Source: a bacterium
GTDB lineage: Bacteria; Campylobacterota; Campylobacteria; Campylobacterales; Sulfurimonadaceae
Length of the DNA: 64,000 bases
Direction: 5' to 3'
Assembly (NCBI GenBank): GCA_018822665.1
Contig: JAHJJX010000017.1
Coordinates: 45,084-109,083 of the forward strand
Below the pieces are notes generated by a model that had not been told where the DNA came from, searched no databases, and worked only from the letters and a program-made list of their open reading frames with translations. Positions 53,774-63,160 of the stretch are shown here, in pieces. Within the stretch, counting starts at the first letter, position 1. Each line of letters starts with the position of its first letter. Made by a program: the position numbers and the translations under genes.

Positions 53774-54258
53774 ACTGCTACTTTCACAACTGTTTTTAAG
53801 ACTTTGACAGAATCCACAACTTTCACACATGGCATATGTGCATCTTGTGGGTAAAATATGGCTACATCACCTTTTTTAAGCACAATTTGAGAAGCTTTAG
53901 TTATCTCTTCATACTTGATTAAATCCATTTGTTCGTTGTATGGAAATGAGACAACTAAAATGTCACTGTTTGAAACTTCTATAATCTCTTCACCCTCAAG
54001 TATAAACTGAACATCTATATATTGTCTATGAGACTCAAAAAAACAGTTGTCTCTTTCTTTACTATCATAAACTTGCTCAAGTGCAAAGTTTTTGTCATCT
54101 AGCTGTATTTTTTCAAAAGCATTGAGAGAATAGTTATTAAGTCGTTTGTGTTCTACACTATTTACATCTAACACTTTTTCAAGGTACTCAAACGCTACGG
54201 CAAACTTTTGCTTGTCTGCTTGAGACTTTACAATTTCTAATGTTCCAAATATTGCCAT
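53770..54258 (-). CDS. YhcH/YjgK/YiaL-family protein (DUF386, NanQ-like)
   Basis: The 162-residue cupin-like protein has the family's core: FFESHRQYIDVQFILEGEE, YDSKERDNCFF and KKGDVAIFYPQDAHMPCVKV, with metal-binding His and Glu residues in SHRQYIDVQ and DAHMP. E. coli YhcH (NanQ) has been reported to aid sialic-acid anomer interconversion, which fits a role with a 2-keto-sugar acid here. It is linked by 1- and 4-base overlaps to the epimerase and macrodomain genes. The substrate is inferred from neighbours only. Confidence 0.85.
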   Translation of the reverse strand: MAIFGTLEIVKSQADKQKFAVAFEYLEKVLDVNSVEHKRLNNYSLNAFEKIQLDDKNFALEQVYDSKERDNCFFESHRQYIDVQFILEGEEIIEVSNSDILVVSFPYNEQMDLIKYEEITKASQIVLKKGDVAIFYPQDAHMPCVKVVDSVKVLKTVVKVAV

Positions 54259-55142
54259 TATGCTATCTCCTGCTTATTATTTTCTATATCTTTCATGCAC
54301 TCTAATATCCCTTGTCCCATATCGATATATGGATTTGCAACAAGTTTTTTGCTTCGTGTAGGGTGAAATGAATATGGTGTAGTTTTATAGTGGTTACTGT
54401 ATCCATCATTATTGAGCTTAATATCTATCTTGTTTCCTAACATCTCATTTATCATCTCAAACAGTTCTTTTCTATGCATTCTCTCTACACCGGTGAGAAT
54501 GATATGCTCATTTATAAATTCATCACTTTCTATCACTTGAAGTGCTAGTTTTGCTACATCCGCTGCATGTATGTATTCTCTTATCTCTTCACCATCACCG
54601 CTATGATTTATAGTATTTGTTTGCATAGCTTCTTTTACAAGATTGTAAATATAGTTATTGTGATAGTCTCTTTCCCCATATATTGAGCCATATCTCATAA
54701 TCGTGAACTCAAGTCCAAATTTATTATAATACTCTTCTGTCAATTTCTCAGAGGTAAGTTTACTTATTCCATAAAAAGAACCCTTATCGTTCATAGCGTA
54801 GGCACTGCTGGCATAAACAAAGCGTTTAACTTTGTGTTTTTTACAGGCTTCAAGTATATTTAGATTTCCTAGAACATTAAGTTCTATTGCTCTTATAGGA
54901 TTTGCAATAGCATCATCAAGGTTTGCATATCCAGCAAAATTATAAACTATATCTGCACCTTGAACAAGCTCATTCACTTTTTGTGAATCCATTATGTCAC
55001 ATTGGGCAAAGTATTTATCATCTACATATTTGGAAGGGTGTAAATCAGCAGAAATAACATTATAACTTTTAGCCAGAAGTTCTTCTATAATGTAACTCCC
55101 TATAAAACCGTTTCCGCCAAATACTACGACTTTTTTATGCAT
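54258..55142 (-). CDS. NAD-dependent sugar epimerase/dehydratase
   Basis: This extended SDR begins MHKKVVVFGGNGFIGSYIIEEL (Rossmann GxxGxxG). The catalytic Ser and Tyr-x3-Lys are in VYASSAYAMNDKGSFYGISKLTSE, and the substrate-binding RYGSIYGERDYHNNYIY loop follows. At about 294 residues it is UDP-glucose-4-epimerase-like, but the substrate cannot be told. The upstream 2-hydroxyacid dehydrogenase gene overlaps its start, and the YhcH-like gene overlaps its stop by one base. It probably shapes the sugar or aldehyde used by this cassette. Confidence 0.87.
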   Translation of the reverse strand: MHKKVVVFGGNGFIGSYIIEELLAKSYNVISADLHPSKYVDDKYFAQCDIMDSQKVNELVQGADIVYNFAGYANLDDAIANPIRAIELNVLGNLNILEACKKHKVKRFVYASSAYAMNDKGSFYGISKLTSEKLTEEYYNKFGLEFTIMRYGSIYGERDYHNNYIYNLVKEAMQTNTINHSGDGEEIREYIHAADVAKLALQVIESDEFINEHIILTGVERMHRKELFEMINEMLGNKIDIKLNNDGYSNHYKTTPYSFHPTRSKKLVANPYIDMGQGILECMKDIENNKQEIA

Positions 55143-56088
55143 TGTCAAATACCTCGTTTTTAAAAGGTTCTCCGTTTTTAAATCTTATTGCTTCTTCTAC
55201 CGCTTGGACTTCCATATCCGTTCTACTGTCAATTGTGCTTGCACCCATATGACAAGTTAAAAGAACATTATCAAGTTCAATCAAGTTTCCTTTGTATGGT
55301 TCCTCTTCAAACACATCAACCGCAGCACCAGCGATAACATTATTTTTGAGTGCATTATATAAGTCAGCTTCGTTGATTATTCCGCCACGAGCAGTATTGA
55401 TGAGAATTGCATGTGATTGCATAAGCTCTAATTCTCTTTTTGTAATATAGTCTTGAGTATCATGCTTGAGTGGTAAATTTACTGAAATAACATCACTATA
55501 TTTTAAAACTTCTGTTTTTGTCGCATATTTGATTTTATGAAGTCTTCCCAGCGCAATATCAGGATTGATATCATGAACAAGAAAATTCACATTAAAGGGA
55601 GAAAGAAGATGAACTAAACTTTTTCCGATACGGCCCATACCAAAGATACCTATGGTTTTACCATATAACAAAGTGCCCATATGTCTTTGCCATATTCCAT
55701 TTTTGATATTTTTATCGGTAAAAGTCACTTTTCTGGCTAAATCAATAATCATTCCCACACATAACTCGGCAACTGCCAAACTAGGAGCGTCAGGAGTATA
55801 AGCAACTCGTACATTATACTTTTTACATAAATCAAAATCTATTCCATCTAGTCCAATTCCAACACGGGAAATTAATTTTAAATTCGGTGCATTTTTAAAC
55901 ACTTCTTCTGTAATCTTTTCTGTTCCAGCAATCAGAACTTCTGCATCTCCAATAACCTTTGCAAGTTCTTGAGTGCTGATTTTGTGTTCAAACGGGTTTA
56001 AGCTAACATCAAATTCATTATATTTTAATAATCGCATTGGTTCAGCTGATGTTGAAGAAAATGGATGTGTTGATACAAATAGTTTCAT
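55135..56088 (-). CDS. D-2-hydroxyacid dehydrogenase (SerA-like)
   Basis: NAD motif GIFGMGRIGKSLV (about 148-160) and the catalytic Arg, Glu and His of the family (ISRVGIGLDGIDF, DVFEEEPYKG, LLTCHMGASTIDSR) are present. At 317 residues it lacks the C-terminal regulatory ACT domain of full-length 3-phosphoglycerate dehydrogenases. Typical reactions reduce a 2-keto acid or oxidise a 2-hydroxy acid. Its place next to an aldolase that makes 2-keto acids suggests it acts on the aldolase product or precursor. The aldolase stop shares a base with its start (TAATG). Confidence 0.87.
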   Translation of the reverse strand: MKLFVSTHPFSSTSAEPMRLLKYNEFDVSLNPFEHKISTQELAKVIGDAEVLIAGTEKITEEVFKNAPNLKLISRVGIGLDGIDFDLCKKYNVRVAYTPDAPSLAVAELCVGMIIDLARKVTFTDKNIKNGIWQRHMGTLLYGKTIGIFGMGRIGKSLVHLLSPFNVNFLVHDINPDIALGRLHKIKYATKTEVLKYSDVISVNLPLKHDTQDYITKRELELMQSHAILINTARGGIINEADLYNALKNNVIAGAAVDVFEEEPYKGNLIELDNVLLTCHMGASTIDSRTDMEVQAVEEAIRFKNGEPFKNEVFDNA

Positions 56089-56852
56089 TATTTTTTACCT
56101 CGATTTATTTTTTTCATGCCATTTATGGCGGCATCTCTCATGAAAAAATAATCAATTCCATAAGCAAGAAAAGTACAACCTTGTTCAATTTTTTGGTTAA
56201 GTTTCTCAGGTTCTGTATCAACTACATGAAATCCTGATGGAATGTTATGTTCTTTACATCTGTCCAATACTTTTTGTACTGCTTCTTTTACATCTTCTCT
56301 CTCAAATTCTCCAGGATACCCCATAGAACCTGATAAATCGTATGGACCGATAATAGTTCCATCAATGCCATCAACTTTTAGAATCTCATCTATATTATTA
56401 ACTGCATCTATATGCTCAATTTGAGCTATTATTACTAACTCTTCATTGACCCATTTTTTATACTCTTCAAATTTTGTTCCATATTTCTGAGCACGATACA
56501 ATCCAACACCGCGTTTACCAACAGGTGGATATTTAGCATATTCTACAGCCTGAATTGCTTCTTCTTTAGTGCAAACCATAGGAACAATAATACCATCAGC
56601 ACCCATATCTAAAATTTTTTTAATAATCACTTCTTCATTTTTACTAACGCGAACTAATGCTTTTATGCCGTTTGCTTGAATAGTAGTAATTAATGTCTGT
56701 GCTGTTTCTAAATCAATAGATGTATGTTCTATATCTACAACTAACCATTCAAAGCCTGCTAACGCCATAACCTCTACACTCATAGGATTACCCATCATTA
56801 TCCAAGAACCAATTGTAAGTTCATTGTTTTTTAATTTTTGTTTTAAGCTCAT
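56088..56852 (-). CDS. HpcH/HpaI-family class II aldolase
   Basis: These metal-dependent aldolases condense or cleave pyruvate with aldehydes to give 2-keto-3-deoxy or 4-hydroxy-2-keto acids. The core motifs are VVDIEHTSIDLETAQ (metal/substrate region near residue 38), ILDMGADGIIVPMVCTKEE, AQIEHIDAVNNIDEIL, GTIIGPYDLSGSMG and the metal-binding Glu in QIEH. I chose the ATG at 56852 with AAGGA upstream. In this cassette it could build a 2-keto-3-deoxy sugar acid that is then CMP-activated. It lies 6 bases from the CMP-sugar synthetase gene. Confidence 0.87.
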   Translation of the reverse strand: MSLKQKLKNNELTIGSWIMMGNPMSVEVMALAGFEWLVVDIEHTSIDLETAQTLITTIQANGIKALVRVSKNEEVIIKKILDMGADGIIVPMVCTKEEAIQAVEYAKYPPVGKRGVGLYRAQKYGTKFEEYKKWVNEELVIIAQIEHIDAVNNIDEILKVDGIDGTIIGPYDLSGSMGYPGEFEREDVKEAVQKVLDRCKEHNIPSGFHVVDTEPEKLNQKIEQGCTFLAYGIDYFFMRDAAINGMKKINRGKK

Positions 56853-56861
56853 CACGAATCC

Positions 56862-57536
56862 TTATAAATTATCTTTATGCATGTGAAGTAGTTCTGCAAG
56901 TTTGAAATCCTCTGGTTCATCTATATCTACAGCTTCTAGCTTATTTACTTCAAAGATTTTAGGTTTCAGTCCAATTCTTTTTTTACCTGCATTTTTAAAA
57001 GCTTTCTTTGAGAAAATATAAAAATTTGAATTTTCTTCATAGAGAGGTTCCAAATCTTGTGTTCGCAATAATTCTTCTGGATTATGATTTATTGGCTTTG
57101 CATTTTTATCGTAAAGTCTGGTTTGAAGTTTCGTTACACTAAAAACCGAATCATATTTTTCTAAACTTTCAAAATATAAACTTACTGCAGCATCTATTGT
57201 TTCTGCTCTTAATAATGGGTTTGTACTATGAGTTTGAATAAAATGCTCACCTTCAAGATGATTTAAATCATATTCGATGATATTATTCATCGATACATAA
57301 TCACCTTGTATTTCCAAAGGTCTATCAATAATTATAATCTTGTCTCCAAAACTATCTCTTGCATCTTTTGCAATTAATGGACTATCTGTATTTATAACTA
57401 CGTACTCTATGTATCGCGAAGCCAAAAGTGACTTAACTATAGCATGATAAAGTGGTGCTCCATCAAAACTTCTCATGTTTTTATTTGGAACTCTTTCTGA
57501 GTTCCCTTTCATTGGTAATAACGCTTTTATTTTCAT
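56862..57536 (-). CDS. CMP-sugar synthetase (acylneuraminate cytidylyltransferase family)
   Basis: The 224-residue protein begins MKIKALLPMKGNSERVPNKNM, the mononucleotide-binding signature of the NeuA/KdsB family, and has the HFIQTHSTNPLLRAETIDAA and VDIDEPEDFKLAELL segments, with acidic Mg residues in VDIDEPED. It uses CTP to make a CMP-ulosonate from a 2-keto acid sugar. No NeuB-type synthase is found in this cluster, and LPS Kdo should use a separate kdsB, so a distinct sugar is inferred. It overlaps the chimeric gene's stop by 4 bases. Confidence 0.87.
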   Translation of the reverse strand: MKIKALLPMKGNSERVPNKNMRSFDGAPLYHAIVKSLLASRYIEYVVINTDSPLIAKDARDSFGDKIIIIDRPLEIQGDYVSMNNIIEYDLNHLEGEHFIQTHSTNPLLRAETIDAAVSLYFESLEKYDSVFSVTKLQTRLYDKNAKPINHNPEELLRTQDLEPLYEENSNFYIFSKKAFKNAGKKRIGLKPKIFEVNKLEAVDIDEPEDFKLAELLHMHKDNL

Positions 57537-58501
57537 AAATTTATTCCTTGTTTTTTACTCAAATACCACTCATGCATAATTTTAATACCATCATGGAGTT
57601 CCACTGTATGCTTCCATCCAAGAGAGTGGAGTTTTGATGGGTCTGTGAGTTTTAGCATTGTACCATCTGGTTTTGTATCATTGAAGGTAAGTTCACCTCT
57701 ATAGCCTACTATCTTTTTTATAGTCTCAGCTAATTCTTTGATGCTTATATCTACACCTGTTCCTATGTTTATGTGAGTGTTTCTTATCTCTTTAGATGCT
57801 ACAGAAGTAAGTGCTTGTTTGCAGTTTTCAGCCGATGTTAAAACATCGGTACCGATGACATCTGTAAAATCCCTAGTTTCTAGTAAAAATACACAGGCAT
57901 CTGCCATATCTTCTGAGTAGAGAAACTCACGTCTTGGTTTTCCGCTTCCCCAGATTTCTACTTGTGGCTCGTTATTTACCTTTGCTTCATGCATCTTTCT
58001 TAGGAGTGCTGGAAGTACATGAGATGTCTCTAAGTCGAAGTTATCGTTTGGTCCATAGAGGTTTGTTTTGTATATTGAGTCTATATTTTTCACAGTAAGT
58101 TCTTCTTTGACAAAGCATCTATTGAGTGGGATATAGTGTACTTTTAGTTTTTTGTTATTTTCTATGGCTCGTTTAGTATTTGCATAGCTTCCTTTGCTTT
58201 TACCATCCCATATCACAGACGAATAGTCTGTATGGTTTGTCATATAGATATCTTTTGAGGTTTGTTTTTCTCTTTGACTTTTGAGGTTTGTGTCATAGTC
58301 TATTTTTTTGATCTCAAAAAGATTTGATGCTAGATTTCGTGGCTTATCATATATGAAGCATACTGCTAAGTTGATATAATTTTTAGATTCAAAATAGTTT
58401 TGGGCAATGATTTTATCATCAAATACATACTTACTCTTGGCGTGATTCATGGCTTCTTCAAAACTTGTAATATCATACATTGATAATTTTGAATTATTCA
58501 T
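57533..58501 (-). pseudogene. Chimera: SLOG/DprA-like N-part fused to the C-part of GDP-fucose synthase
   Basis: Residues 1-146 are not sugar-related. SSVIWDGKSKGSYANTKRAI with preceding AQNYFESKNYINLAVCFIYDKP and KDIYMTNHTDY look like a SLOG/DprA-type nucleotide-binding protein missing its GxxR start. From residue 147 (base about 58,063) [20 protein letters not shown] to the end matches the C-terminal half of the fcl gene 1.6 kb upstream, in frame. The Rossmann N-terminus and active site of Fcl are absent, so it cannot be a fucose synthase. The overlap with both neighbours (8 and 4 bases) keeps it in the operon. Either a dead recombinant or a new fusion. Confidence 0.75.
57832..57857. repeat. 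Nested palindromes inside the fcl-derived part
   Basis: CCGATGTT-AA-AACATCGG (57832-57849) is a perfect inverted repeat, and CATCGGTACCGATG (57844-57857) overlaps it. It lies at the same protein position where the full fcl copy holds a different palindromic insert (59857-59882). Confidence 0.6.
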
Positions 58502-59531
58502 TTGTTTCCATTTCCATTATTCTGCCTAGAGCTTTTTCAAGCTGTTTTTTATCTGGAAGATAGAGTTGATATTTTGCAAGAAGTATTTTGTTTGTAATGC
58601 TTTGGGTAGCATACTCGACTAAAATATGATTTTTGTATGCACCCAAAATAATCCCTACTGGTTCGTTATCTCCTTCTGTTGCTTCCTCTTTTTTGAAGTA
58701 ATTCAGATAGAGATTCATTTGCCCTATATCTTGATGGTCTATTTCACCTCTTTTTAAATCAATCAGCACAAAACATTTTAAAATTCGATGATAAAAAAGC
58801 AAATCAACTCTAAAATGCTTTCCACCAATACTCATACGGTATTGTCTACCGATAAATGCAAATCCTTTTCCTAGTTCAAGTAAAAATTGTTGCAAATTTG
58901 AGATAAGTCGTTCTTCCAAATCACTCTCAAGATATTGATATTGCTCTGGTATATTTAAAAACTCCAGAACAAACGGGTCTTTTAGTAAATCTTCTGGCTG
59001 TATAACCTCATGACCATTGTTGGCTAGTTTCAACACACCTTCTTTGTCCGTACTAAGTGCTAAACGATGAAATAACATACTTTTCATTTGTCGTTTTAAT
59101 TCTCGTACACTCCATTTTTCTTTTTCAGTTTGTTTGATGTAAAAACTTATTTCAAGGTCAGAATCCGCTTTTAGTATCTCGTAATAATGACTCCAAGTCA
59201 ATTTGTGGGACAGTGTCCCACTTATTGGAAATATTAAATAAAATTTTCTCATGTAAAGTAAATTTGACCTTCCAAAGCCTTTCCCATAAGCTATGTGCAA
59301 ATCTTTTGAAAGTCTTTCAAAAAGTGCTGTACCATACTCAGCTTTTTCATTTCCATTTTGCTCAAATTCTACGATATATCTACCTATTTCCCAATATGTT
59401 TGCACCAAAATAGTATTGACACTATTGGCTACCTTTTCTCTACCTACAGCTAGTAAGTTACCTATTTGGTCGATAAGCTGTGTATAGTTTTTTTGAGTAA
59501 TAGCTTCGGTATTCACTTTATCTGCCTTCAA
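58494..59531 (-). CDS. DUF1016 PDDEXK nuclease-domain protein (YhcG-like), copy 2
   Basis: The N-terminal DUF1016 domain includes VQTYWEIGRYIVEFEQ and YGKGFGRSNLLYMRKFY, then a PDDEXK-type nuclease domain with the catalytic Asp and D-x-K in FRVDLLFYHRILKCFVLIDLKRG (about 245-267). YhcG proteins are proposed restriction-like or recombination nucleases; several are near R-M and toxin genes. The start overlaps nothing upstream (42 bases from fcl), and the stop overlaps the chimera start by 8 bases. Why a nuclease gene lies among sugar genes is not explained; a second copy lies at 60661. Confidence 0.88.
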   Translation of the reverse strand: MKADKVNTEAITQKNYTQLIDQIGNLLAVGREKVANSVNTILVQTYWEIGRYIVEFEQNGNEKAEYGTALFERLSKDLHIAYGKGFGRSNLLYMRKFYLIFPISGTLSHKLTWSHYYEILKADSDLEISFYIKQTEKEKWSVRELKRQMKSMLFHRLALSTDKEGVLKLANNGHEVIQPEDLLKDPFVLEFLNIPEQYQYLESDLEERLISNLQQFLLELGKGFAFIGRQYRMSIGGKHFRVDLLFYHRILKCFVLIDLKRGEIDHQDIGQMNLYLNYFKKEEATEGDNEPVGIILGAYKNHILVEYATQSITNKILLAKYQLYLPDKKQLEKALGRIMEMETNE

Positions 59532-59573
59532 AGCTCAAACTGTACAAGACACAAATATGTTGATAATTTTGAA

Positions 59574-60668
59574 TTATTTTCCATTTAAATACCACTCATA
59601 CATAATTTTAATACCGTCATGGAGTTCCACTGTATGCTTCCACCCAAGATTATGAAGTTTTGAAGGATCAGTGAGTTTTACCATTGTTCCGTCTGGTTTG
59701 TCGGTGTTGAAGTAAAGTTCACCTTTGAAACCTATGGTCTCTTTTATAACTTCTGCTAATTCTTTGATGCTTATGTCTATGCCTGTACCGATGTTGATAT
59801 GCGTGTTTCGGATTTCTTGATGTTTTATACTGTTTGGTGTACATGTATCATTAGTAGATTGCTTCACTTCGTTCGCAATGACATCGGCGAAATCACGATT
59901 TTCCATCAAAAACACACATGCATCAGCCATGTCTTCTGAGTACAAAAACTCTCGTCTTGGCTTTCCGCTTCCCCATATCTCTACTTTTGACTCATCTACT
60001 CCAAATTTTGCTAGGTACTCTTTGGCTTCTTCTATAGAGTTTACTCCTAAGTCTTTGACAACTTCGTCGTATTTCTTTTCATTGAGAAGTTTTGCACAAT
60101 GGATTTTTCTTATCATAGCAGGAAGTACATGTGAGGTTTCTAAGTCAAAGTTATCATTTGGTCCGTAAAGATTTGTCGGCATTACGCTTATAAAGTTAGT
60201 GCCATACTGAATGTTATAAGACTCACACATCTTTATACCTGCTATTTTTGCTATAGCATAAGGCTCATTTGTGTACTCTAGCTCAGATGTTAGCAGGCTA
60301 TCTTCACTCATAGGTTGTGGAGCATTTTTTGGGTAGATACATGTACTTCCCAAAAAGAGTAACTTTTCTACTCCATTGAGATAACTCTGATGAATGACAT
60401 TGTTTTGAATCTGAAGATTTTCATAGATGAAGTCTGCTCTGTAAGTGTTGTTAGCAACTATCCCTCCAACCTTTGCAGCAGCGAGTATGACATACTCAGG
60501 TTTTTCTTGTTTAAAAAACTCTGCTACTGCTTTTTGGTTTGTGAGGTCTAGTTCTTTATGAGTTCTATGGACTAGGTTTGTGTAGCCTTTAGACTCAAGG
60601 TTTTTAACAATTGCACTTCCTACTAGGCCACGGTGTCCTGCTATGTATATTTTACTTGTTTTATTCAT
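59574..60668 (-). CDS. fcl: GDP-L-fucose synthase
   Basis: Fcl epimerises and reduces GDP-4-keto-6-deoxymannose to GDP-L-fucose. I use the ATG at 60668 ([20 protein letters not shown]); a TTG 18 bases earlier overlaps the upstream gene more. The Rossmann GHRGLVG, the catalytic Ser in FLGSTCIYP, and Tyr-x3-Lys in [11 protein letters not shown] are present. Two unusual insertions are seen: about 34 residues ([20 protein letters not shown] and more) before [10 protein letters not shown], and [10 protein letters not shown] from a palindromic DNA repeat at 59857-59882. Gmd, its supplier, is 1 kb upstream. Confidence 0.92.
   Translation of the reverse strand: MNKTSKIYIAGHRGLVGSAIVKNLESKGYTNLVHRTHKELDLTNQKAVAEFFKQEKPEYVILAAAKVGGIVANNTYRADFIYENLQIQNNVIHQSYLNGVEKLLFLGSTCIYPKNAPQPMSEDSLLTSELEYTNEPYAIAKIAGIKMCESYNIQYGTNFISVMPTNLYGPNDNFDLETSHVLPAMIRKIHCAKLLNEKKYDEVVKDLGVNSIEEAKEYLAKFGVDESKVEIWGSGKPRREFLYSEDMADACVFLMENRDFADVIANEVKQSTNDTCTPNSIKHQEIRNTHINIGTGIDISIKELAEVIKETIGFKGELYFNTDKPDGTMVKLTDPSKLHNLGWKHTVELHDGIKIMYEWYLNGK
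59857..59882. repeat. Palindromic element within fcl coding sequence
   Basis: Short hairpin-forming repeat with arms ATTGC and GCAAT, translated as VIANEVKQS. It resembles small palindromic elements that recur in many bacterial genomes and often sit in reading frames. The family name here is from memory. Confidence 0.55.
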
Positions 60669-61701
60669 TTTTGTCTTCTTCGTCAAATATTTTTAACATA
60701 TTATCTTCTATTTCTTGAGCTGTGGGAAGATAGCCTTTTAAAGCACTTGGCAATGTATTTGATAGTGTATATGTGGCTATTCCTATAGGTTGGTTGCTGT
60801 CTTTTAATGCATATTCTACCGTTGTTCTCTTTTTTTCTTTACAAATAATTATACCTATGGAAGGATTTTCATCTTCAAGCTTTACAGTATCGTTAAGACA
60901 AGCTAGGTAAAAATTCATCTTCCCAGCGTATTCGGGTTTAAACTTTCCTATTTTTAGTTCTACGGCAATGAGTGATTTTAGTCTTCTGTGATACAAAAGC
61001 AAATCTATAAAATATTCTTCATCATCCACTTCAAGCTTGTATTGATTTCCTACAAAAGTAAAATCGCTTCCCATTTGAGCTAAAAATTCTCTAATTTTAC
61101 TAATCAACCCAAGCTCTAATTCATGTTCACTATACTCATCGCCAAGTTCTAAAAAAGAAAAATTATACTCATCTTTAACAGCTAGCTTTGCTTGATGTTT
61201 ATACTTGTCTACAAGGACTGCATCAAAATTGGTCTGGTTCAATAAAAACTTTTCATACGCTTTGTTGTCAATCTGATTGTCAAGCACTCTATAAGTCCAA
61301 CCAAATTTTTTGCTCATTTGTATGTAAAATTCTCTTTCTAAAGTCTCTTTTGATTTTTGAAATATCGTAACATTATGGGACCAAGCTATTTCTCTAGACA
61401 GTGTCTGGAGTTTTTTATTCTCTTTGTACTCAAGGTAAAATTGTCTCATATTCCAAAGGTTTTGGACTGAAAAACCCTTCATTCCAACAAACTCTTTTCT
61501 CAGTTCATCAGACAGGTTTTTGACAATAGATTTGCCCCAGCCAAATTCTTCTTGCTTTAAGACTATACTTCTGCCAATATCCCAATATAGGTTTATAAGT
61601 TCTTTGTTTACAGATTTTAAGGCTTCATACTGAGAAGATAGTATTTTTTTCTTAATATCAACTACAAAGTCAGTAAATATATCCGTCTTAATACTTTTCA
61701 T
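60661..61701 (-). CDS. DUF1016 PDDEXK nuclease-domain protein (YhcG-like), copy 1
   Basis: Same architecture as the second copy but only distantly similar in sequence: DUF1016 region with [20 protein letters not shown] and [17 protein letters not shown], then nuclease residues in [22 protein letters not shown] (about 238-259, catalytic D and E-x-K). The protein is soluble, 346 residues. Its stop overlaps the fcl start by 8 bases, and it begins 3 bases after the gmd stop. Thus the gmd and fcl genes, usually adjacent, are split by it. A selfish or defence-linked nuclease inserted in the operon is likely. Confidence 0.88.
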   Translation of the reverse strand: MKSIKTDIFTDFVVDIKKKILSSQYEALKSVNKELINLYWDIGRSIVLKQEEFGWGKSIVKNLSDELRKEFVGMKGFSVQNLWNMRQFYLEYKENKKLQTLSREIAWSHNVTIFQKSKETLEREFYIQMSKKFGWTYRVLDNQIDNKAYEKFLLNQTNFDAVLVDKYKHQAKLAVKDEYNFSFLELGDEYSEHELELGLISKIREFLAQMGSDFTFVGNQYKLEVDDEEYFIDLLLYHRRLKSLIAVELKIGKFKPEYAGKMNFYLACLNDTVKLEDENPSIGIIICKEKKRTTVEYALKDSNQPIGIATYTLSNTLPSALKGYLPTAQEIEDNMLKIFDEEDKNE

Positions 61702-61704
61702 TTT

Positions 61705-62826
61705 TTACTCAAAGTAACTCATTATTTTATATCCGCCATCTTTGAGGTAGACATCTTTTGTCATAAGTTTCAGGTCTGATTTCATCATATCATTTACAAG
61801 TTCTTGTAGTTTATACTCTCTAGTCCAGCCTAATTTTTTCTCTGCTTTACTAGGATCACCTAAAAGAAGATCAACTTCTGTCGGTCTAAAGTATTTAGGA
61901 TCGACGGCAACTACTTCTTTGCCGATTTGGACTTGATAGTCAGGATTTGAGCATGCTTTTACATATGCCTTTTCATCTACACCCTCGCCTTTAAATTCCA
62001 GCTCAATTCCTGCATATTCAAATGCCATTTTCACAAAATCTCTTACAGTTGTGGTCTGCCCTGTGGCGATTACCCAGTCTTCTGCTTCATCTGCTTGAAG
62101 TATCATCCACATCATGCGTACATAATCTTTTGCATGGCCCCAGTCTCTTTTTGCATCAAGATTACCTAGGTAAAGTTTATCCTGAAGTCCTAGTGCTATT
62201 TTTGAAGCTGCTCTAGTGATTTTTCTTGTTACAAAAGTCTCACCTCGTACCGGTGATTCGTGGTTAAAAAGAATTCCGTTACAGGCGAACATACCATAAG
62301 CTTCTCTATAGTTTACCGTAATCCAGTAAGCGTACATCTTTGCAACTGCATAAGGGCTTCTTGGATAGAATGGTGTTGTCTCACTTTGTGGTGTTTCTTG
62401 TACTTTACCGTAAAGTTCAGATGTACTTGCCTGATAGATTTTTGTTTTATTTGCAAGTCCCAACAGTTTAACAGCTTCAAGGATTCTTAGTGTCCCTGTT
62501 CCATCTGCATTTGCTACATATTCAGGTGTTTCAAAACTTACTGCAACATGGCTCATAGCAGCCAAATTATATATTTCATCGGGCTGTGTTTCTTGAATAA
62601 TGCGGGTAATATTCATAGAATCTGTCATATCACCGTAGTGCAGGATTAGGTTTCTATTTTCTACATGTGGATCTTGATATAAATGATCGATTCTATCAGT
62701 ATTAAAAAGTGAAGATCTTCTTTTCATTCCATGCACTATATACCCTTTTTTGAGTAAGAACTCTGCAAGATATGAACCGTCTTGTCCCGTTATCCCTGTG
62801 ATAAGTGCTACTTTTTTTTCTGCCAT
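61705..62826 (-). CDS. gmd: GDP-mannose 4,6-dehydratase
   Basis: Gmd converts GDP-mannose to GDP-4-keto-6-deoxymannose, the precursor of GDP-fucose and other deoxysugars. The NADP motif [31 protein letters not shown], the catalytic Tyr-x3-Lys in [15 protein letters not shown] and [17 protein letters not shown] are all present. Length 373 is typical. It is the first enzyme gene of the leftward cluster, 4 bases after the EPS regulator gene, and feeds fcl. Confidence 0.96.
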   Translation of the reverse strand: MAEKKVALITGITGQDGSYLAEFLLKKGYIVHGMKRRSSLFNTDRIDHLYQDPHVENRNLILHYGDMTDSMNITRIIQETQPDEIYNLAAMSHVAVSFETPEYVANADGTGTLRILEAVKLLGLANKTKIYQASTSELYGKVQETPQSETTPFYPRSPYAVAKMYAYWITVNYREAYGMFACNGILFNHESPVRGETFVTRKITRAASKIALGLQDKLYLGNLDAKRDWGHAKDYVRMMWMILQADEAEDWVIATGQTTTVRDFVKMAFEYAGIELEFKGEGVDEKAYVKACSNPDYQVQIGKEVVAVDPKYFRPTEVDLLLGDPSKAEKKLGWTREYKLQELVNDMMKSDLKLMTKDVYLKDGGYKIMSYFE

Positions 62827-62830
62827 TTAA

Positions 62831-63160
62831 TTATTCTCCGTTATTTTGATTTGATTTAATAGAATGTGAAGTTTCCAACTCTCTTTGCAGCTCTTCATAC
62901 TCTGCCTTTTTGCGTACGACAAATTTACGGGTGAGGGTGAGTTTTTCTTCGAAGCCTTCTTGGGTCAGGAGGTATTTGTACTGGTTCTTGTTTTTGTTCT
63001 GTATAAAGCTGTCTGCTTTTATGAGCCCTTTGTCTATGAGGGCTTTTAGCACGTAGTTTATCTTTCCCACACTGTAGCCGAGTTCATCTGCAAGCGATTT
63101 CTGTGTCTGAATAGTCTCGATATTTCTGAGCACGCTGAGCGTGAGTTCTTCGTTTTGCAA
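62831..63160 (-). CDS. MarR-type EPS-associated transcriptional regulator
   Basis: The 109-residue protein has a winged helix (SLADELGYSVGKINYVLKAL, about 19-38) and a C-terminal helix-rich part (LTQEGFEEKLTLTRKFVVRKKAEYEELQREL); it matches the MarR_EPS (TIGR04176) group found at the head of exopolysaccharide clusters. The start appears to be TTG with AGGA about 10 bases upstream. Being first in the operon it probably regulates the cluster, but no operator is identified. Confidence 0.88.
   Translation of the reverse strand: MQNEELTLSVLRNIETIQTQKSLADELGYSVGKINYVLKALIDKGLIKADSFIQNKNKNQYKYLLTQEGFEEKLTLTRKFVVRKKAEYEELQRELETSHSIKSNQNNGE

Noticed and set aside
57533..58501. A second functional GDP-L-fucose synthase
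   Set aside because: The NADP-binding N-terminus and the Ser-Tyr-Lys active site are missing.
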